Shown: one piece after another, positions 35,917 to 43,858 of the stretch
Layout of the letters: the number at the start of each line of letters is the position of its first letter
Numbering within the stretch: position 1 is the first letter of the stretch
Origin: JACVRW01 sp963820315
GTDB taxonomy: Bacteria > Actinomycetota > Thermoleophilia > Solirubrobacterales > Thermoleophilaceae
NCBI GenBank assembly: GCA_963820315.1
Contig: CAWFZK010000028.1
Span: 95,390-159,389 of the forward strand
Length of the DNA: 64,000 bases
Reading direction: 5' to 3'
Position numbers and translations under genes: made by a program
Notes under the pieces: model-generated
Seen by the model: the letters and a program-made list of their open reading frames with translations, nothing else
The model's database searches: none
Told to the model about the DNA's origin: nothing

Positions 35917-36563
35917 GACTCGAGGCCGCGCCGGCGCAGCGTCAGGCCGCCCGCCGCTAGCACGAGCACGAGGGCCCCGGAGCCGAGCAGCAGAGCGGAG
36001 AGCGAGCCGCCGTCCGCAGTGCCGCCCGCGCCGGCCCCGATCCCGCCCTGCGGGATCGTGCCGGTGTCGACGCCGGCGCTGACGTTCATCGTCCGCTGGG
36101 TGACGAAACGGGTCTGGACTCGCTGCTGCTTCGTCCGGACTTGACGCCGCCGCGCGAGCCAGAGCCCGACTCGCTGCCGCGGTCGCCCGACCGCTCCGAC
36201 GCCGGCGCCTGGCGCACCGGGGCGCCGGCGCTTCCTGCTCGTCGTCGCCCTCGTCGTCCTCGGCCTCGTTGTCGCCGGAGGCCGGGGGCTGCTGCGACTG
36301 CTCCGGGCGTGTCCGGCTGCTCGAGCGTGTCCGGCTGCTCGGGCGTGTCCGGCTCCTCGGCTCCCGGCTCCTGGCCGGTCCGCCGGATCGGCCGGATCCG
36401 CAGGATCCTCCGGGTCGGCAGGATCCTCCGGGTCCGCCGGATCGGTGGGCTCGGTCTGGGCCTGCGCGACGCCGCTGTCCGAGACGACGTTCACTCCGAT
36501 CGCCGGCGCCACGAGCGCCAGCGCCATCACTGCGAGCCCCAGCATCAGGATTCGCTTGAACAT
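35913..36563 (-). CDS. Cell-surface protein with sorting-like C-terminus, internal frameshifts
   Basis: The start ATG (36561-36563) has AAGGAGG 6 nt upstream. A signal peptide (MFKRILMLGLAVMALALVAP) leads into a Pro-Ala-Asp/Pro-Glu-Asp repeat (TDPADPEDPADPEDPADP). The middle is read in the wrong frame: the alternative frame gives acidic sequence (EQSQQPPASGDNEAEDDEGD) consistent with a disordered wall-spanning stalk, implying two or more indels between about 36,200 and 36,400. The C-terminus has all parts of a sorting signal: IPQGG, a hydrophobic segment (LSALLLGSGALVLVLAAGGL) and an RRR tail. With a sortase immediately downstream, it is the likely substrate of that enzyme. Confidence 0.7.
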   Translation of the reverse strand: MFKRILMLGLAVMALALVAPAIGVNVVSDSGVAQAQTEPTDPADPEDPADPEDPADPADPADRPGAGSRGAGHARAAGHARAAGHARSSRSSPRPPATTRPRTTRATTSRKRRRPGAPGAGVGAVGRPRQRVGLWLARRRQVRTKQQRVQTRFVTQRTMNVSAGVDTGTIPQGGIGAGAGGTADGGSLSALLLGSGALVLVLAAGGLTLRRRGLES

Positions 36564-36777
36564 GGGTCCTCCTTCGAGGTGGGATCGTGCATGGACTCCC
36601 ACGGTCCCAGCGAAGCGCACCGTCCTCAAGACGCCTCAGGTCTCACGCGATATCGCCTGAGCGGCGGCCCTACCCCTGCGGGCGTAGAAGCCCGGACCGG
36701 CGACGCTACGGGTGGTAGGCCAAAGAGCCGCCCGCCGGCCGACGACAACCGCGCCGCGCGGGCGGAGCATTCCGGCC

Positions 36778-36981
36778 ATGGACGTCAACGATCTCCGCGC
36801 CCACCTGAATCTCCTCCAGCTGGAGCGAGTCGAGGCCGAGACGGCCGGCCTGACCGCCTGCGAGACCTATATGCGCGAGCTCGATGAGGAGATCTCCCAG
36901 TGCCGGGCAGCCTTCGTAGGCGCCGCCGTGACTGAGCTCGCCGTTGCGCGCGCCGAGTTGTCCGGCCGCCTCTACGGCTGA
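36778..36981 (+). CDS. Small hypothetical protein
   Basis: A 67-aa helical protein (MDVNDLRAHLNLLQLERVEA, then TYMRELDEEISQCRAAFVG) ending SGRLYG. It has a single predicted coiled-coil hairpin, two Cys and no signal peptide. It stands alone between the surface-protein gene and a convergent response regulator, 12 bp before the latter's stop. The amino-acid composition looks coding; no family is recognised. Confidence 0.6.
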   Translation: MDVNDLRAHLNLLQLERVEAETAGLTACETYMRELDEEISQCRAAFVGAAVTELAVARAELSGRLYG

Positions 36982-36992
36982 CCTCGACGCGC

Positions 36993-37676
36993 CTACTCGG
37001 CGTGGCGCGTGCCGCCCGCCGACTCACTCAGATATGTGAGAACCGCCAGCACCCGCCGGTGCTCGGTGGGGGTCGGGCCCAGGCCCAGCTTGTGGAAGAT
37101 GCCCGTCACGTGCTTCTCGACGGCCGCCTCGGTCACCACCAGCGCGTCGGCGATTCCCTGGTTCGACTTTCCCTCGGCCATCGACGCGAGCACGTCCCGT
37201 TCGCGCGGGCTCAGGCTCTGTAGCGGGCCGTCGGGCCGCCGGCGCCCGAGCATGCGGCCGACGACCTCCGGGTCGAGGGCGCTGCCGCCCGCTGCCACCC
37301 GCTTCACGGCGTCGATGAACGCCTCCACGTCCCCGACTCGCTCCTTGAGCAGGTAGCCGACGCCGTCGGGCCGGTCGCCGATCAGATCGAGCGCGTAGGT
37401 CTCCTCGTAGAACTGCGACAGCACCAGGATCCCGGCTCCCGGATGGCGGCTGCGCAGCTCGAGCGCGGCGCGCAGACCGTCGTCCTGGCGCTCGGGCGGC
37501 ATCTGCACGTCGACGATGGTCACGTCCGGGCGATGCGACAACGCCTTGCGCAGCAGGTCGTCGGCATCGCCCGCCTGCGCGACCACCTCGAATCCCGCCT
37601 CGGTCAGCAGGCGCGCGATCCCTTCGCGCATCAGCACGTCGTCCTCTCCGATCACCACCCGCAACGGCTCGGGCAC
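36993..37676 (-). CDS. NarL/FixJ-family response regulator
   Basis: A 227-aa two-domain regulator. The receiver domain has the acidic pair in VVIGEDDVLMREGI, the phosphoacceptor Asp in VTIVDVQMPP and Lys in YLLKERVGD. It carries the PPERQDDGLRAALELR variant typical of an actinobacterial subgroup. The LuxR-type HTH is SLSPRERDVLASMAEGKSNQ with VTEAAVEKHVTGIF. The GTG at 37676 was taken as start; a TTG four codons upstream is an alternative. No partner kinase is adjacent. It follows the receiver-only gene on the same strand. Confidence 0.9.
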   Translation of the reverse strand: MPEPLRVVIGEDDVLMREGIARLLTEAGFEVVAQAGDADDLLRKALSHRPDVTIVDVQMPPERQDDGLRAALELRSRHPGAGILVLSQFYEETYALDLIGDRPDGVGYLLKERVGDVEAFIDAVKRVAAGGSALDPEVVGRMLGRRRPDGPLQSLSPRERDVLASMAEGKSNQGIADALVVTEAAVEKHVTGIFHKLGLGPTPTEHRRVLAVLTYLSESAGGTRHAE

Positions 37677-37707
37677 GACGGCCAACGCTACTCCCTCTCG
37701 GAGGCGG

Positions 37708-38068
37708 CTAGCCCTCGCCCAGCAGTAGCCGGATGCCCGCCCCCGGCAGCTGGTCCTTGGGCACGAAGCCGGCGGCTCCGGCTGCGCGAACCTCATCGGG
37801 GCTCGCGGCATCGGCGTCGACGGAGGTGAGCACCACGCGCGGCTGCCACGGAAGTGCGACGAGCTCGCCCGCGAGCGCGACGCCGTCACCGTCGGGGAGC
37901 CCCACGTCGGCCAGGACGATCTCCGGGCGCAGCTCGTTCGCCGCAAGTGCGCGCGGCGGCTACCGTGTCCGCTTCGCCGACGACAGTGAGCCCGCCCGAT
38001 CCGAGGACACGTCGTGCCAACTCGCGGAACTCGGGGTCATCGTCGACGAGAAGAACCGTCCTGATCAT
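37708..38068 (-). CDS. Receiver-only response regulator, frameshifted (+1 near 37950-37960)
   Basis: A single receiver domain of about 119 residues. MIRTVLLVDDDPEFRELARR supplies the acidic pocket, and after a one-base correction the sequence continues ALAANELRPEIVLADVGLPD (phosphoacceptor Asp), VVLTSVDADA and AAGFVPKDQLPG (Lys). The span 37708-38068 is exactly 3n+1 nt, as one inserted base predicts. There is no output domain, so it may act as a phosphate sink or by protein contact. It lies just upstream of the full-length regulator and is divergent from a third one at 38227. Confidence 0.8.
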
Positions 38069-38129
38069 CGGTGCGATGATGGCACCGGGTGTCGCGTGCC
38101 TGGGTAGGGACAACCCCACACCTACAGCG

Positions 38130-38147
38130 GGTAGGGCTGGCCCTACC
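38130..38147. promoter_or_regulatory. Palindrome in the divergent response-regulator promoter region
   Basis: GGTAGGGC (38130-38137) and GCCCTACC (38140-38147) form a perfect 8-bp inverted repeat with a 2-nt centre. It lies between the divergent starts at 38068 and 38227, with further GTAGGGA copies at about 38104 and 38154. An operator for one of the neighbouring regulators is plausible; there is no direct evidence. Confidence 0.4.
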
Positions 38148-38226
38148 TCGTAGTAGGGAAGTCCGCCGGACGATCTCGGGTGAGCGGGTATTCCGGCCCT
38201 CAGGGGCGCGCGCGAGACTGCGCCGA

Positions 38227-38979
38227 GTGAGCACCCTCCTGGCACCCACTCCGATCAGCCCCCTGCCGGCGCGTCCAAGGCTCCGTCTCGTCGGACGCGC
38301 CGAGGTTCCGGAGGCCACGTGCGAGATCAGGGTGCTGGTAGCGGACGACCAGGCGCTCGTGCGCGCCGCGTTCAGGATGCTGCTGGAGACCGAATCCGGG
38401 ATCTCCGTCATCGCCGAGGCGTCCAGTGCGGACGAGGCGGTCGAGTGCGCCGCTCGCACCCACCCGGACGTCGTGCTGATTGACGCGGCGCTCGACGGCA
38501 GCATCGAGGCCACGCGCGAGATCGCGCGGCTTCCCCGTGCGCGCGTGATGATCTTGACCGCGCATGACAGCGACGGATGCGTGTTCGACGCGCTACGAGC
38601 GGGAGCGAGCGGCTTCTTGCTCCGGGACACGGAGCCCGCCGAGCTCGTCAACGCGGTTCGCGTCGTGGCTCACGGCGACGCGCTCCTGTCGCCATCCACG
38701 ACCCGACGGCTGCTGGCTGAGTTCGCCTCCCCCGACTTCCCGCAGACGAGCCCAGACGGCTTCGAGGAGCTGACCGATCGCGAGCGGGAGGTGACGGTGC
38801 TGGCGGCGCACGGCCTCAACAACCGCGAGATCGCCGAGCGCCTCGTCATGAGCGCCGCCACCGCCAAGACGCATGTGGGCCGCGCGATGATGAAGCTCGA
38901 GGCCCACAACCGCGCGCAGCTCGTGGCGTTTGCCTACGAGAGTGGGCTTGTGCCCTTCCCGGCAAGCCGACCTGCCTAG
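38227..38979 (+). CDS. NarL/FixJ-family response regulator
   Basis: A 250-aa regulator with a 35-residue N-terminal extension before the receiver (IRVLVADDQALVRAAFRMLL). The phosphoacceptor Asp is in DVVLIDAALDGS, Thr in MILTAHDS and Lys is replaced in the usual GYLLK position (GFLLRDTEP, Arg instead of Lys), a change that may alter phospho-signalling. The C-terminal HTH reads ELTDREREVTVLAAHGLNNR and SAATAKTHVGRAM. It shares the ending RAQLVAFAYESGLV with the next gene, indicating tandem duplication. Start GTG at 38227. Confidence 0.87.
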   Translation: MSTLLAPTPISPLPARPRLRLVGRAEVPEATCEIRVLVADDQALVRAAFRMLLETESGISVIAEASSADEAVECAARTHPDVVLIDAALDGSIEATREIARLPRARVMILTAHDSDGCVFDALRAGASGFLLRDTEPAELVNAVRVVAHGDALLSPSTTRRLLAEFASPDFPQTSPDGFEELTDREREVTVLAAHGLNNREIAERLVMSAATAKTHVGRAMMKLEAHNRAQLVAFAYESGLVPFPASRPA

Positions 38980-38987
38980 ACCAGCTC

Positions 38988-39715
38988 ATGTCCCGAACAC
39001 TCGTCCTGCTGAACGGCCACCGGGGTCACCAGCAGGACGTGCGCGAGACACCTCGACCGGTCGTCCGCGTCGTGCTCGCGGACGGCCACGTACTCGCGCG
39101 CGCCGGCATTCGCGCTCTGCTCGAGGGCGCCGACCACATCCGTGTGGTTGGTGAGGCCTCCGACGGCGAGACGGCGGTTGCGGTAACTCGCGAATGCCGG
39201 CCTGATGTCGTGCTCATCGACCTCGGGCTCCGGGCCTCGACGCCGTCGAAACGGTCCGGCACGTGCTGGCCGACCCGGGCGCCCCGGTGCTGCTGCTGAC
39301 GGCTTCCGAGGACGACGAGCGCAACCTGCCGGCGCTGCGGGCGGGAGCCATAGGGCTGCTGCTCAAGGACGCCGATCCGGTCGAGCTGGTGCGCGCCGTC
39401 GACATCGTGGCCCGCGGCGACGCCCTGCTATCCCCCGGCCTCACGCGGCGGGTGATCGCCGAGTTCGCCGCCCGTCCCGAGCCGCGCCAGCCGCCCGACG
39501 ACCAGACGCGCGGCCTGACCGCGCGCGAGACCGAGGTCGTTTCGCTCGTGGCGCTCGGGCTCAGCAACGACGAGATCGCCGGGCGCTTGGTCGTAAGTCC
39601 GGCGACGGCGCGAACCCACGTCAGCCGGGCGATGGGAAAGGTTCGCGCCCGCGACCGCGCTCAGCTCGTGGTGTTCGCCTACGAGACCGGGCTCGTGGGC
39701 ATGAGCCCCAGCTGA
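38988..39715 (+). CDS. NarL/FixJ-family response regulator, frameshifted (-1 near 39226-39235)
   Basis: Paralogue of the preceding regulator, about 242 aa after correction. The receiver starts VRVVLADGHVLARAGIRALL, reaches the phosphoacceptor Asp in DVVLIDLGL, and then loses frame. Adding one C to CTCCGGGCC restores GLPGLDAVETVRHVLADP, followed by VLLLTASEDD and GLLLKDADP (Lys present). The HTH is GLTARETEVVSLVALGLSND with SPATARTHVSRAM and the end RAQLVVFAYETGLV. The span is 3n+2 nt, matching one lost base. It begins 8 bp after the previous stop. Confidence 0.85.
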
Positions 39716-39844
39716 CGAAGCGATCTTCGCGTACGTCAGATGCGTAGTTGCGCGCGGTGTATACGCCCGCTGCGGCAGGCGAAGTGTCGTCCGGCGGCCG
39801 ACGACAGACACCCCTGACAACGGAAGATCCGGCCCTACTGAAGG

Positions 39845-40801
39845 TTGCTTCGAAAGGGGCTGGTCAAACTGGAACTTCGGCATCTCAGGTACTTCGTCGC
39901 AGTGGCCGAGGAGCTGCACTTCCGTCGCGCGGCGGAGCGGCTGCACGTTGCCCAGCCGGCCGTGAGCGAGCAGATCCGAAAGCTCGAGGAGGAGCTCGGC
40001 GTTCGGCTCTTCGACCGGACTCAGCGAAGCGTCTCGATGACCGATGCCGGCAGTGCCTTCCTCGAGGAGGCGCGCCGGGTGCTGCGTCAGGCCGACGTCG
40101 CCCGCGTGGCGGCACAGAGCGCCCGCGACCGCGCAACCACACGGCTCCGGATCGGTCACGTGCCCGACCTGCTTCCCACGCGCGTGGCACGTGCCATGCA
40201 GGTGCTTGGCGCCACCGCCCCGCGCATGCAGCTCTCGCTGGAGACCGGCTCCGCCTCGAAGCTGATCGAGGAGGTCCGCGCGCGGCAGCTCGATGCGGCG
40301 GTCGTCGGAGTGCCCGCTCCCACGAGCGGCCTTCGCACGACGCCGGCCGGTATGCAGCGGGTTGTCGCCGCCCTTCCGGTGACCCACGCCCATGCGGTCA
40401 GCGACACGATCCTCCTCGAGCGGCTCGCGCCCGACCGGTTGGTCGTGCTGCCGCGGGATCTGAATCCGGCCTTCCACGCGACCGTCGTGTCACTGTGCCG
40501 CGAGGCCGGCGTCTCGCCGACCTTCGTCGAGGTGGCCGAGCCGCGCGTCGAGCACGCGCTGCTCGCAGTCGCCGCGGGCGCGGGCCTGGCTCTGCTTCCC
40601 GAGTCGGCCGCCGAGCAACACGTCGCGGCCGGGGTGCGCTTCGTCCCGCTCGAGCGCACGGGGCCGGTCTTCGACAGCGTCCTGGTCACGCACCCCGACA
40701 CGGACAGCCTCGCCACCGCCGCCTTCGTCCGCGCCCTCACGCGCACGAACGAGCGCTCGGCCGCGAATGCTGAGCCCGCCCGGATCTCTCTTGCCGCATG
40801 A
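39845..40801 (+). CDS. LysR-family transcriptional regulator
   Basis: A 318-aa LysR protein. The N-terminal HTH is ELRHLRYFVAVAEELHFRRA with RLHVAQPAVSEQIRKLEEEL and RLFDRTQRSVSMTDAG; the effector domain follows (LRIGHVPDLLPTRVARAMQV, LDAAVVGVPAP). The first in-frame start is TTG 39845; the family usually begins at the MELRHLRYF equivalent, which here has CTG in a good position behind AAAGGGG, so the true start may be that CTG. No divergently transcribed target gene is present, unusual for LysR, since the neighbour upstream is a response regulator in the same direction. Confidence 0.9.
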   Translation: MLRKGLVKLELRHLRYFVAVAEELHFRRAAERLHVAQPAVSEQIRKLEEELGVRLFDRTQRSVSMTDAGSAFLEEARRVLRQADVARVAAQSARDRATTRLRIGHVPDLLPTRVARAMQVLGATAPRMQLSLETGSASKLIEEVRARQLDAAVVGVPAPTSGLRTTPAGMQRVVAALPVTHAHAVSDTILLERLAPDRLVVLPRDLNPAFHATVVSLCREAGVSPTFVEVAEPRVEHALLAVAAGAGLALLPESAAEQHVAAGVRFVPLERTGPVFDSVLVTHPDTDSLATAAFVRALTRTNERSAANAEPARISLAA

Positions 40802-40888
40802 CACGAGCCACCGCAGGGACGGCCCGCTGGCGCACCCCCCGCGCTTCGATCGCGACACGACGCCCGCCCTCACCGCCGTCCCACCGGT

Positions 40889-40924
40889 GACGACGCCCGG
40901 TGCCTAGACGCGCCGGGCGTCGTC
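40889..40924 (+). terminator. Perfect 12-bp GC-rich hairpin after the LysR gene
   Basis: GACGACGCCCGG (40889-40900) pairs with CCGGGCGTCGTC (40913-40924) across a 12-nt loop, 88 bp after the LysR stop and about 90 bp before the next gene. Its strength and position suggest transcription termination; there is no T tract. Confidence 0.55.
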
Positions 40925-41011
40925 GCCGTGTCGCCCCAGAACGGCAAGAGGGGCCTCGTGGGGGAGGTCCGATTCCCCCGGCCCGGCGGGCTTCCGGATA
41001 GCCTCGCCCCG

Positions 41012-41831
41012 ATGCTGAAACGGGTCCTGATCGTTCGCGTCCTGCCCGTCGTGCTCACGATCTCGGCCTGCGTGACCCTTCTCTCCGCCGTCGAGGAGCG
41101 ACGCGGCGGCCGCCGGGTCGGGACGGCTCCCGGACCTCGACCAGGAGACGCCGAGCGGACTCACGATCACGCGCACGGGGTCCGTCTGGGTGCTCGGCTT
41201 CCGCTCGGCCGTGCGCAACGTGGGCGACGGCCCGCTGGTGATCGACGCCCACCGCCCGACTCCCGGGACCGACACGATGACCGCGGACCAGCTCATCGAG
41301 CGCGATGGGTCTCCGGCGGAGCTGGTGAGCGAGGTGGGGCGGCTCCGCTATGTGGTGTCGCCCGACCACCGCCACTGGCATCTGCTCGGCTTCGACCGCT
41401 ACTCGCTGCGCCGCGCCGGGTCGAGCGTGGCGGCCGTGAGGGACCGCAAGTCCGGCTTCTGCCTCGGCGACCGATACCGGATCGATCGAAGGCTGCCGGC
41501 GGCACCGGCCGAGCCCAGGTACACGAGCCGCTGCGGGCTGGCCGCGCCCGGGTTGTTCGGCCTCCAGGAGGGGATCTCGGTCGGCTACGGCGACGACTAT
41601 CCGGCCTACCTGGAGGGCCAGTACCTGCGCCTCAGCGGGCTGCCGGCCGGCCGCTACGTGCTCGTGCACCGGGCGAACAGCGGCCGGCGGCTACGCGAGC
41701 TCGACTACGGCAACAACGCGGCGTCGCTGCTGCTCCGGCTGCGCTGGCGCGCGGGCGAGCCGATGGTGCGGATCCTCAAGAGGTGTCCCGACAGCGACCG
41801 TTGCAATCGGCTGACAAGCTCGGCCGATTGA
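41012..41831 (+). CDS. Lysyl-oxidase-like secreted copper protein, frameshifted (+1 near 41075-41115)
   Basis: The signal peptide MLKRVLIVRVLPVVLTISAC is in one frame. The mature part (LPDLDQETPSGLTITRTGSV, WVLGFRSAVRNVGDGPLVID, then SPDHRHWHLLGFDRYSLRR, SGFCLGDRY, EGISVGYGDDYPAYLEGQY) is in another, needing one base removed. The HRHWH copper-binding motif and the GFCLGDRY and GYGDDYPAYLEGQ blocks are those of bacterial lysyl-oxidase-family proteins, which oxidise lysine side chains in eukaryotes; bacterial roles are largely uncharacterised. Total length is 3n+1 nt. A hairpin separates it from the LysR gene. Confidence 0.82.
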
Positions 41832-41904
41832 AGCTGTGCAGGCGCTCCGGACGGTGGGTCGTTGTTCGACGAGCAAGCCGAGGCCACCGGCCTCGAGATG
41901 ATCC

Positions 41905-41988
41905 GTGGCACTCGGGCCGGTGCTCGATCTGGTCGCGGGCAAGTGGAGCGTCGACGTCCTGTACTAGCTCGCGAGCGGCACGCGTCCT
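41905..41988 (+). pseudogene. Fragment of an HxlR-type winged-helix regulator with nonsense codon
   Basis: In a 210-bp gap without a full gene, the frame from GTG 41905 reads ALGPVLDLVAGKWSVDVLY, a TAG stop (41965-41967), then LASGTRP. This matches the start of the HxlR winged helix, where an acidic residue (GAG) normally stands at the stop position and the sequence continues ELxxGxRRF. Nothing recognisable follows, so it is a relic. An assembly error cannot explain the absence of the rest of the gene. Confidence 0.45.
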
Positions 41989-42041
41989 GCTCGAGCATGC
42001 GAGCCTCGCCGCAAGCCCGCCCGGCTCGTAGCATCCCGCCC

Positions 42042-42815
42042 ATGGCGGAGTACGTGCTGGACCATCACCTCGAAGGTGAGCGTGCGCGGCTGGCTTTGAT
42101 GTCGCAACTGCTCGACCCGATGCACCGCCGGCACATCGAGTCGCTCGGCGTGGAGCCCGGAGCAAGGGTCCTCGAGGTCGGCTCCGGGAACGGCTCGATC
42201 GCCGCCTGGCTCGCCGAGCGCGTCGGCCCCGGCGGCCGGGCGGTCGCGGTGGACCTCGACCTGTCGCTCATGGACGTGCAGGCGCCCAACCTCGAACTGC
42301 GCCAAGGCGACATCGTCGCCGGCCCGGTCGATCCCGGGGGCTTCGGCCTCGTGACCGCACGGGCCGTGCTCCACCACGTCACGGACGCAGGCGCGGCGGT
42401 TCGGAACCTCGTCGCCAGCCTGGCTCCAGGTGGCTCGATCCTGCTGATCGAGCCGGACTTCCTGCCGGTCGGCGTCGCCGAGCCGCCCGAGGTGCGAGCT
42501 TTCTGGGACGGCTGGCTCGCATGGTCGCGAGAGCAAGGGATCGACTACCACATCGGTCGTGCGCTGGCTCCGCGGCTCGCGGCGCTCGGTCTCGAGCAGG
42601 TCGCGGGCACGGCGGAGACCGCGGTCTACAACGGCGGCTCGCCGTGGGCGGAGTACTGGCGGCAGACCGTCGTCGAGCTACGCGGCGGCCTCGTGAAATC
42701 GGGCAAGCTCGACGACGGGCTCATCGACGGGTTCCTGGCGGCGTGCGCCGATCCGGGCTGGTGGACGGAGACGATCGCCTTCACGGCCGTCCACGCGCGC
42801 GCGCCGGGCGGCTGA
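42042..42815 (+). CDS. Class I SAM-dependent methyltransferase
   Basis: A 257-aa methyltransferase. SAM-binding motif I is VLEVGSGNGSIAAWLAERVG (residues about 43-62), followed by the acidic end of strand 2 (AVDLDLSLMD) and motifs QGDIVAG and LVTARAVLHHV, with LAPGGSILLIEPDF after that. The first 35 residues (MAEYVLDHHLEGERARLALM) resemble small-molecule or ubiquinone-type methyltransferases. No signal or membrane segment. Substrate unknown. Start ATG at 42042; the HxlR relic lies upstream. Confidence 0.9.
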   Translation: MAEYVLDHHLEGERARLALMSQLLDPMHRRHIESLGVEPGARVLEVGSGNGSIAAWLAERVGPGGRAVAVDLDLSLMDVQAPNLELRQGDIVAGPVDPGGFGLVTARAVLHHVTDAGAAVRNLVASLAPGGSILLIEPDFLPVGVAEPPEVRAFWDGWLAWSREQGIDYHIGRALAPRLAALGLEQVAGTAETAVYNGGSPWAEYWRQTVVELRGGLVKSGKLDDGLIDGFLAACADPGWWTETIAFTAVHARAPGG

Positions 42816-42849
42816 GCAGAGCCGTCCACGCATCGCCGTAGTCTCGGCG

Positions 42850-43843
42850 GTGGTGAGCGAGGTCGTCGAAGGACTCGGCGGTGAGCAGCGCGATCGGATC
42901 ACGGCGCTGCGCGAAGCCAGGAAGTTCTTCTGGGTGGATGTCTCCCTCGGAACGACGAGCAGCCGCGATCTGAGCGAGTCGCTGGGCATCCCGGAGACCG
43001 TAGTGACGGCGCTGCTGAGCTTTGGCCAAGCCCATCCGTCCGCCCGCAGGTTCGTGGCCGACGGGCAGCGCGTCGCCTTCAGCATCGCCGGCTATCTCGA
43101 GTCCGATGAGCCGCGAGCCGGCGCCGGCTACCGCCTTCGGCCGGTGGAGGTCGGCGTGCTTGTCAGCGCCGACTATCTGCTCACGGTTCACCAGGAGCGG
43201 TTCTCGCTGCCCGGGCTGCTGGAGCCCTACATGCCGGAGGGGCGCAGCGAGCAATACGCCGTCTACGCGGTCCTGGACGCGATCGTCGCCAGCGCGTTCG
43301 ACGCGCTCAACGAGGTCGAGGAGACGCTGGATGGCCTTGCGGTGATGTCGGCCGACCTGCGCGCAGGGCGATTGCGGATGGCGACCCTGCGCGCCACCAG
43401 CTCGCAGCTCTCGGACCTGAGGCGCCAGGCCGCGCCCCTGAGGGGTCTCTTCGAGCGGATCGGCGTGGAGATCACGCGCATCCAGGGCCTCGAGGCCGAC
43501 GACGAGCACTACTTCGAGCGCATCGGCAACCAGATCCATCGCCTCGTCGACGCCATCGACGCCGCGGCGGACGCGATGGCAAGGCTGATCGACCTGCGCC
43601 TGAACGAGACGTCGTACTGGCTGACAGTGGTGGCCACCATCTTCCTGCCGCTCACGTTCATCACCGGCTTCTTCGGCATGAACTTCGAGTTGGATGGTCG
43701 AGCAGGTCGACACGGGGTTGGCCTTCTGGGCGCTCGGTGTCGGCAGCCTCGTGGTCGGCGTGGCGCTGATCTTTGGACTGGTCGTGCGCGGTTCGCCCGT
43801 CCAGGGCGGGGACGACGCCGCCGGCGCCGGTCCCCACCCCTAG
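42850..43843 (+). CDS. corA: CorA-family Mg2+/divalent cation channel, frameshifted (+1 near 43690-43697)
   Basis: About 330 aa. The long cytoplasmic domain has FFWVDVSLGTTSSRDLSE and the coiled-coil stalk (DALNEVEETLDGLA, QIHRLVDAIDAAADAMARL). TM1 is WLTVVATIFLPLTFITGFF, ending in the diagnostic GMN motif (FFGMNFE). There the frame breaks: removing one T gives FEWMVEQVDTGLAFW and TM2 (ALGVGSLVVGVALIFGLVV), ending GAGPHP with TAG at 43841-43843. The span is 3n+1 nt. The GTG start is at 42850 (a second GTG follows). Convergent with the RidA gene, 15 bp apart. Confidence 0.9.
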
Positions 43844-43858
43844 CGCAGCGCCTGCGCC

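Noticed and set aside
36400..36460. CRISPR-like or minisatellite array
   Set aside because: The repeats are short, imperfect, have no unique spacers and encode the Pro-Asp stalk of a surface protein.
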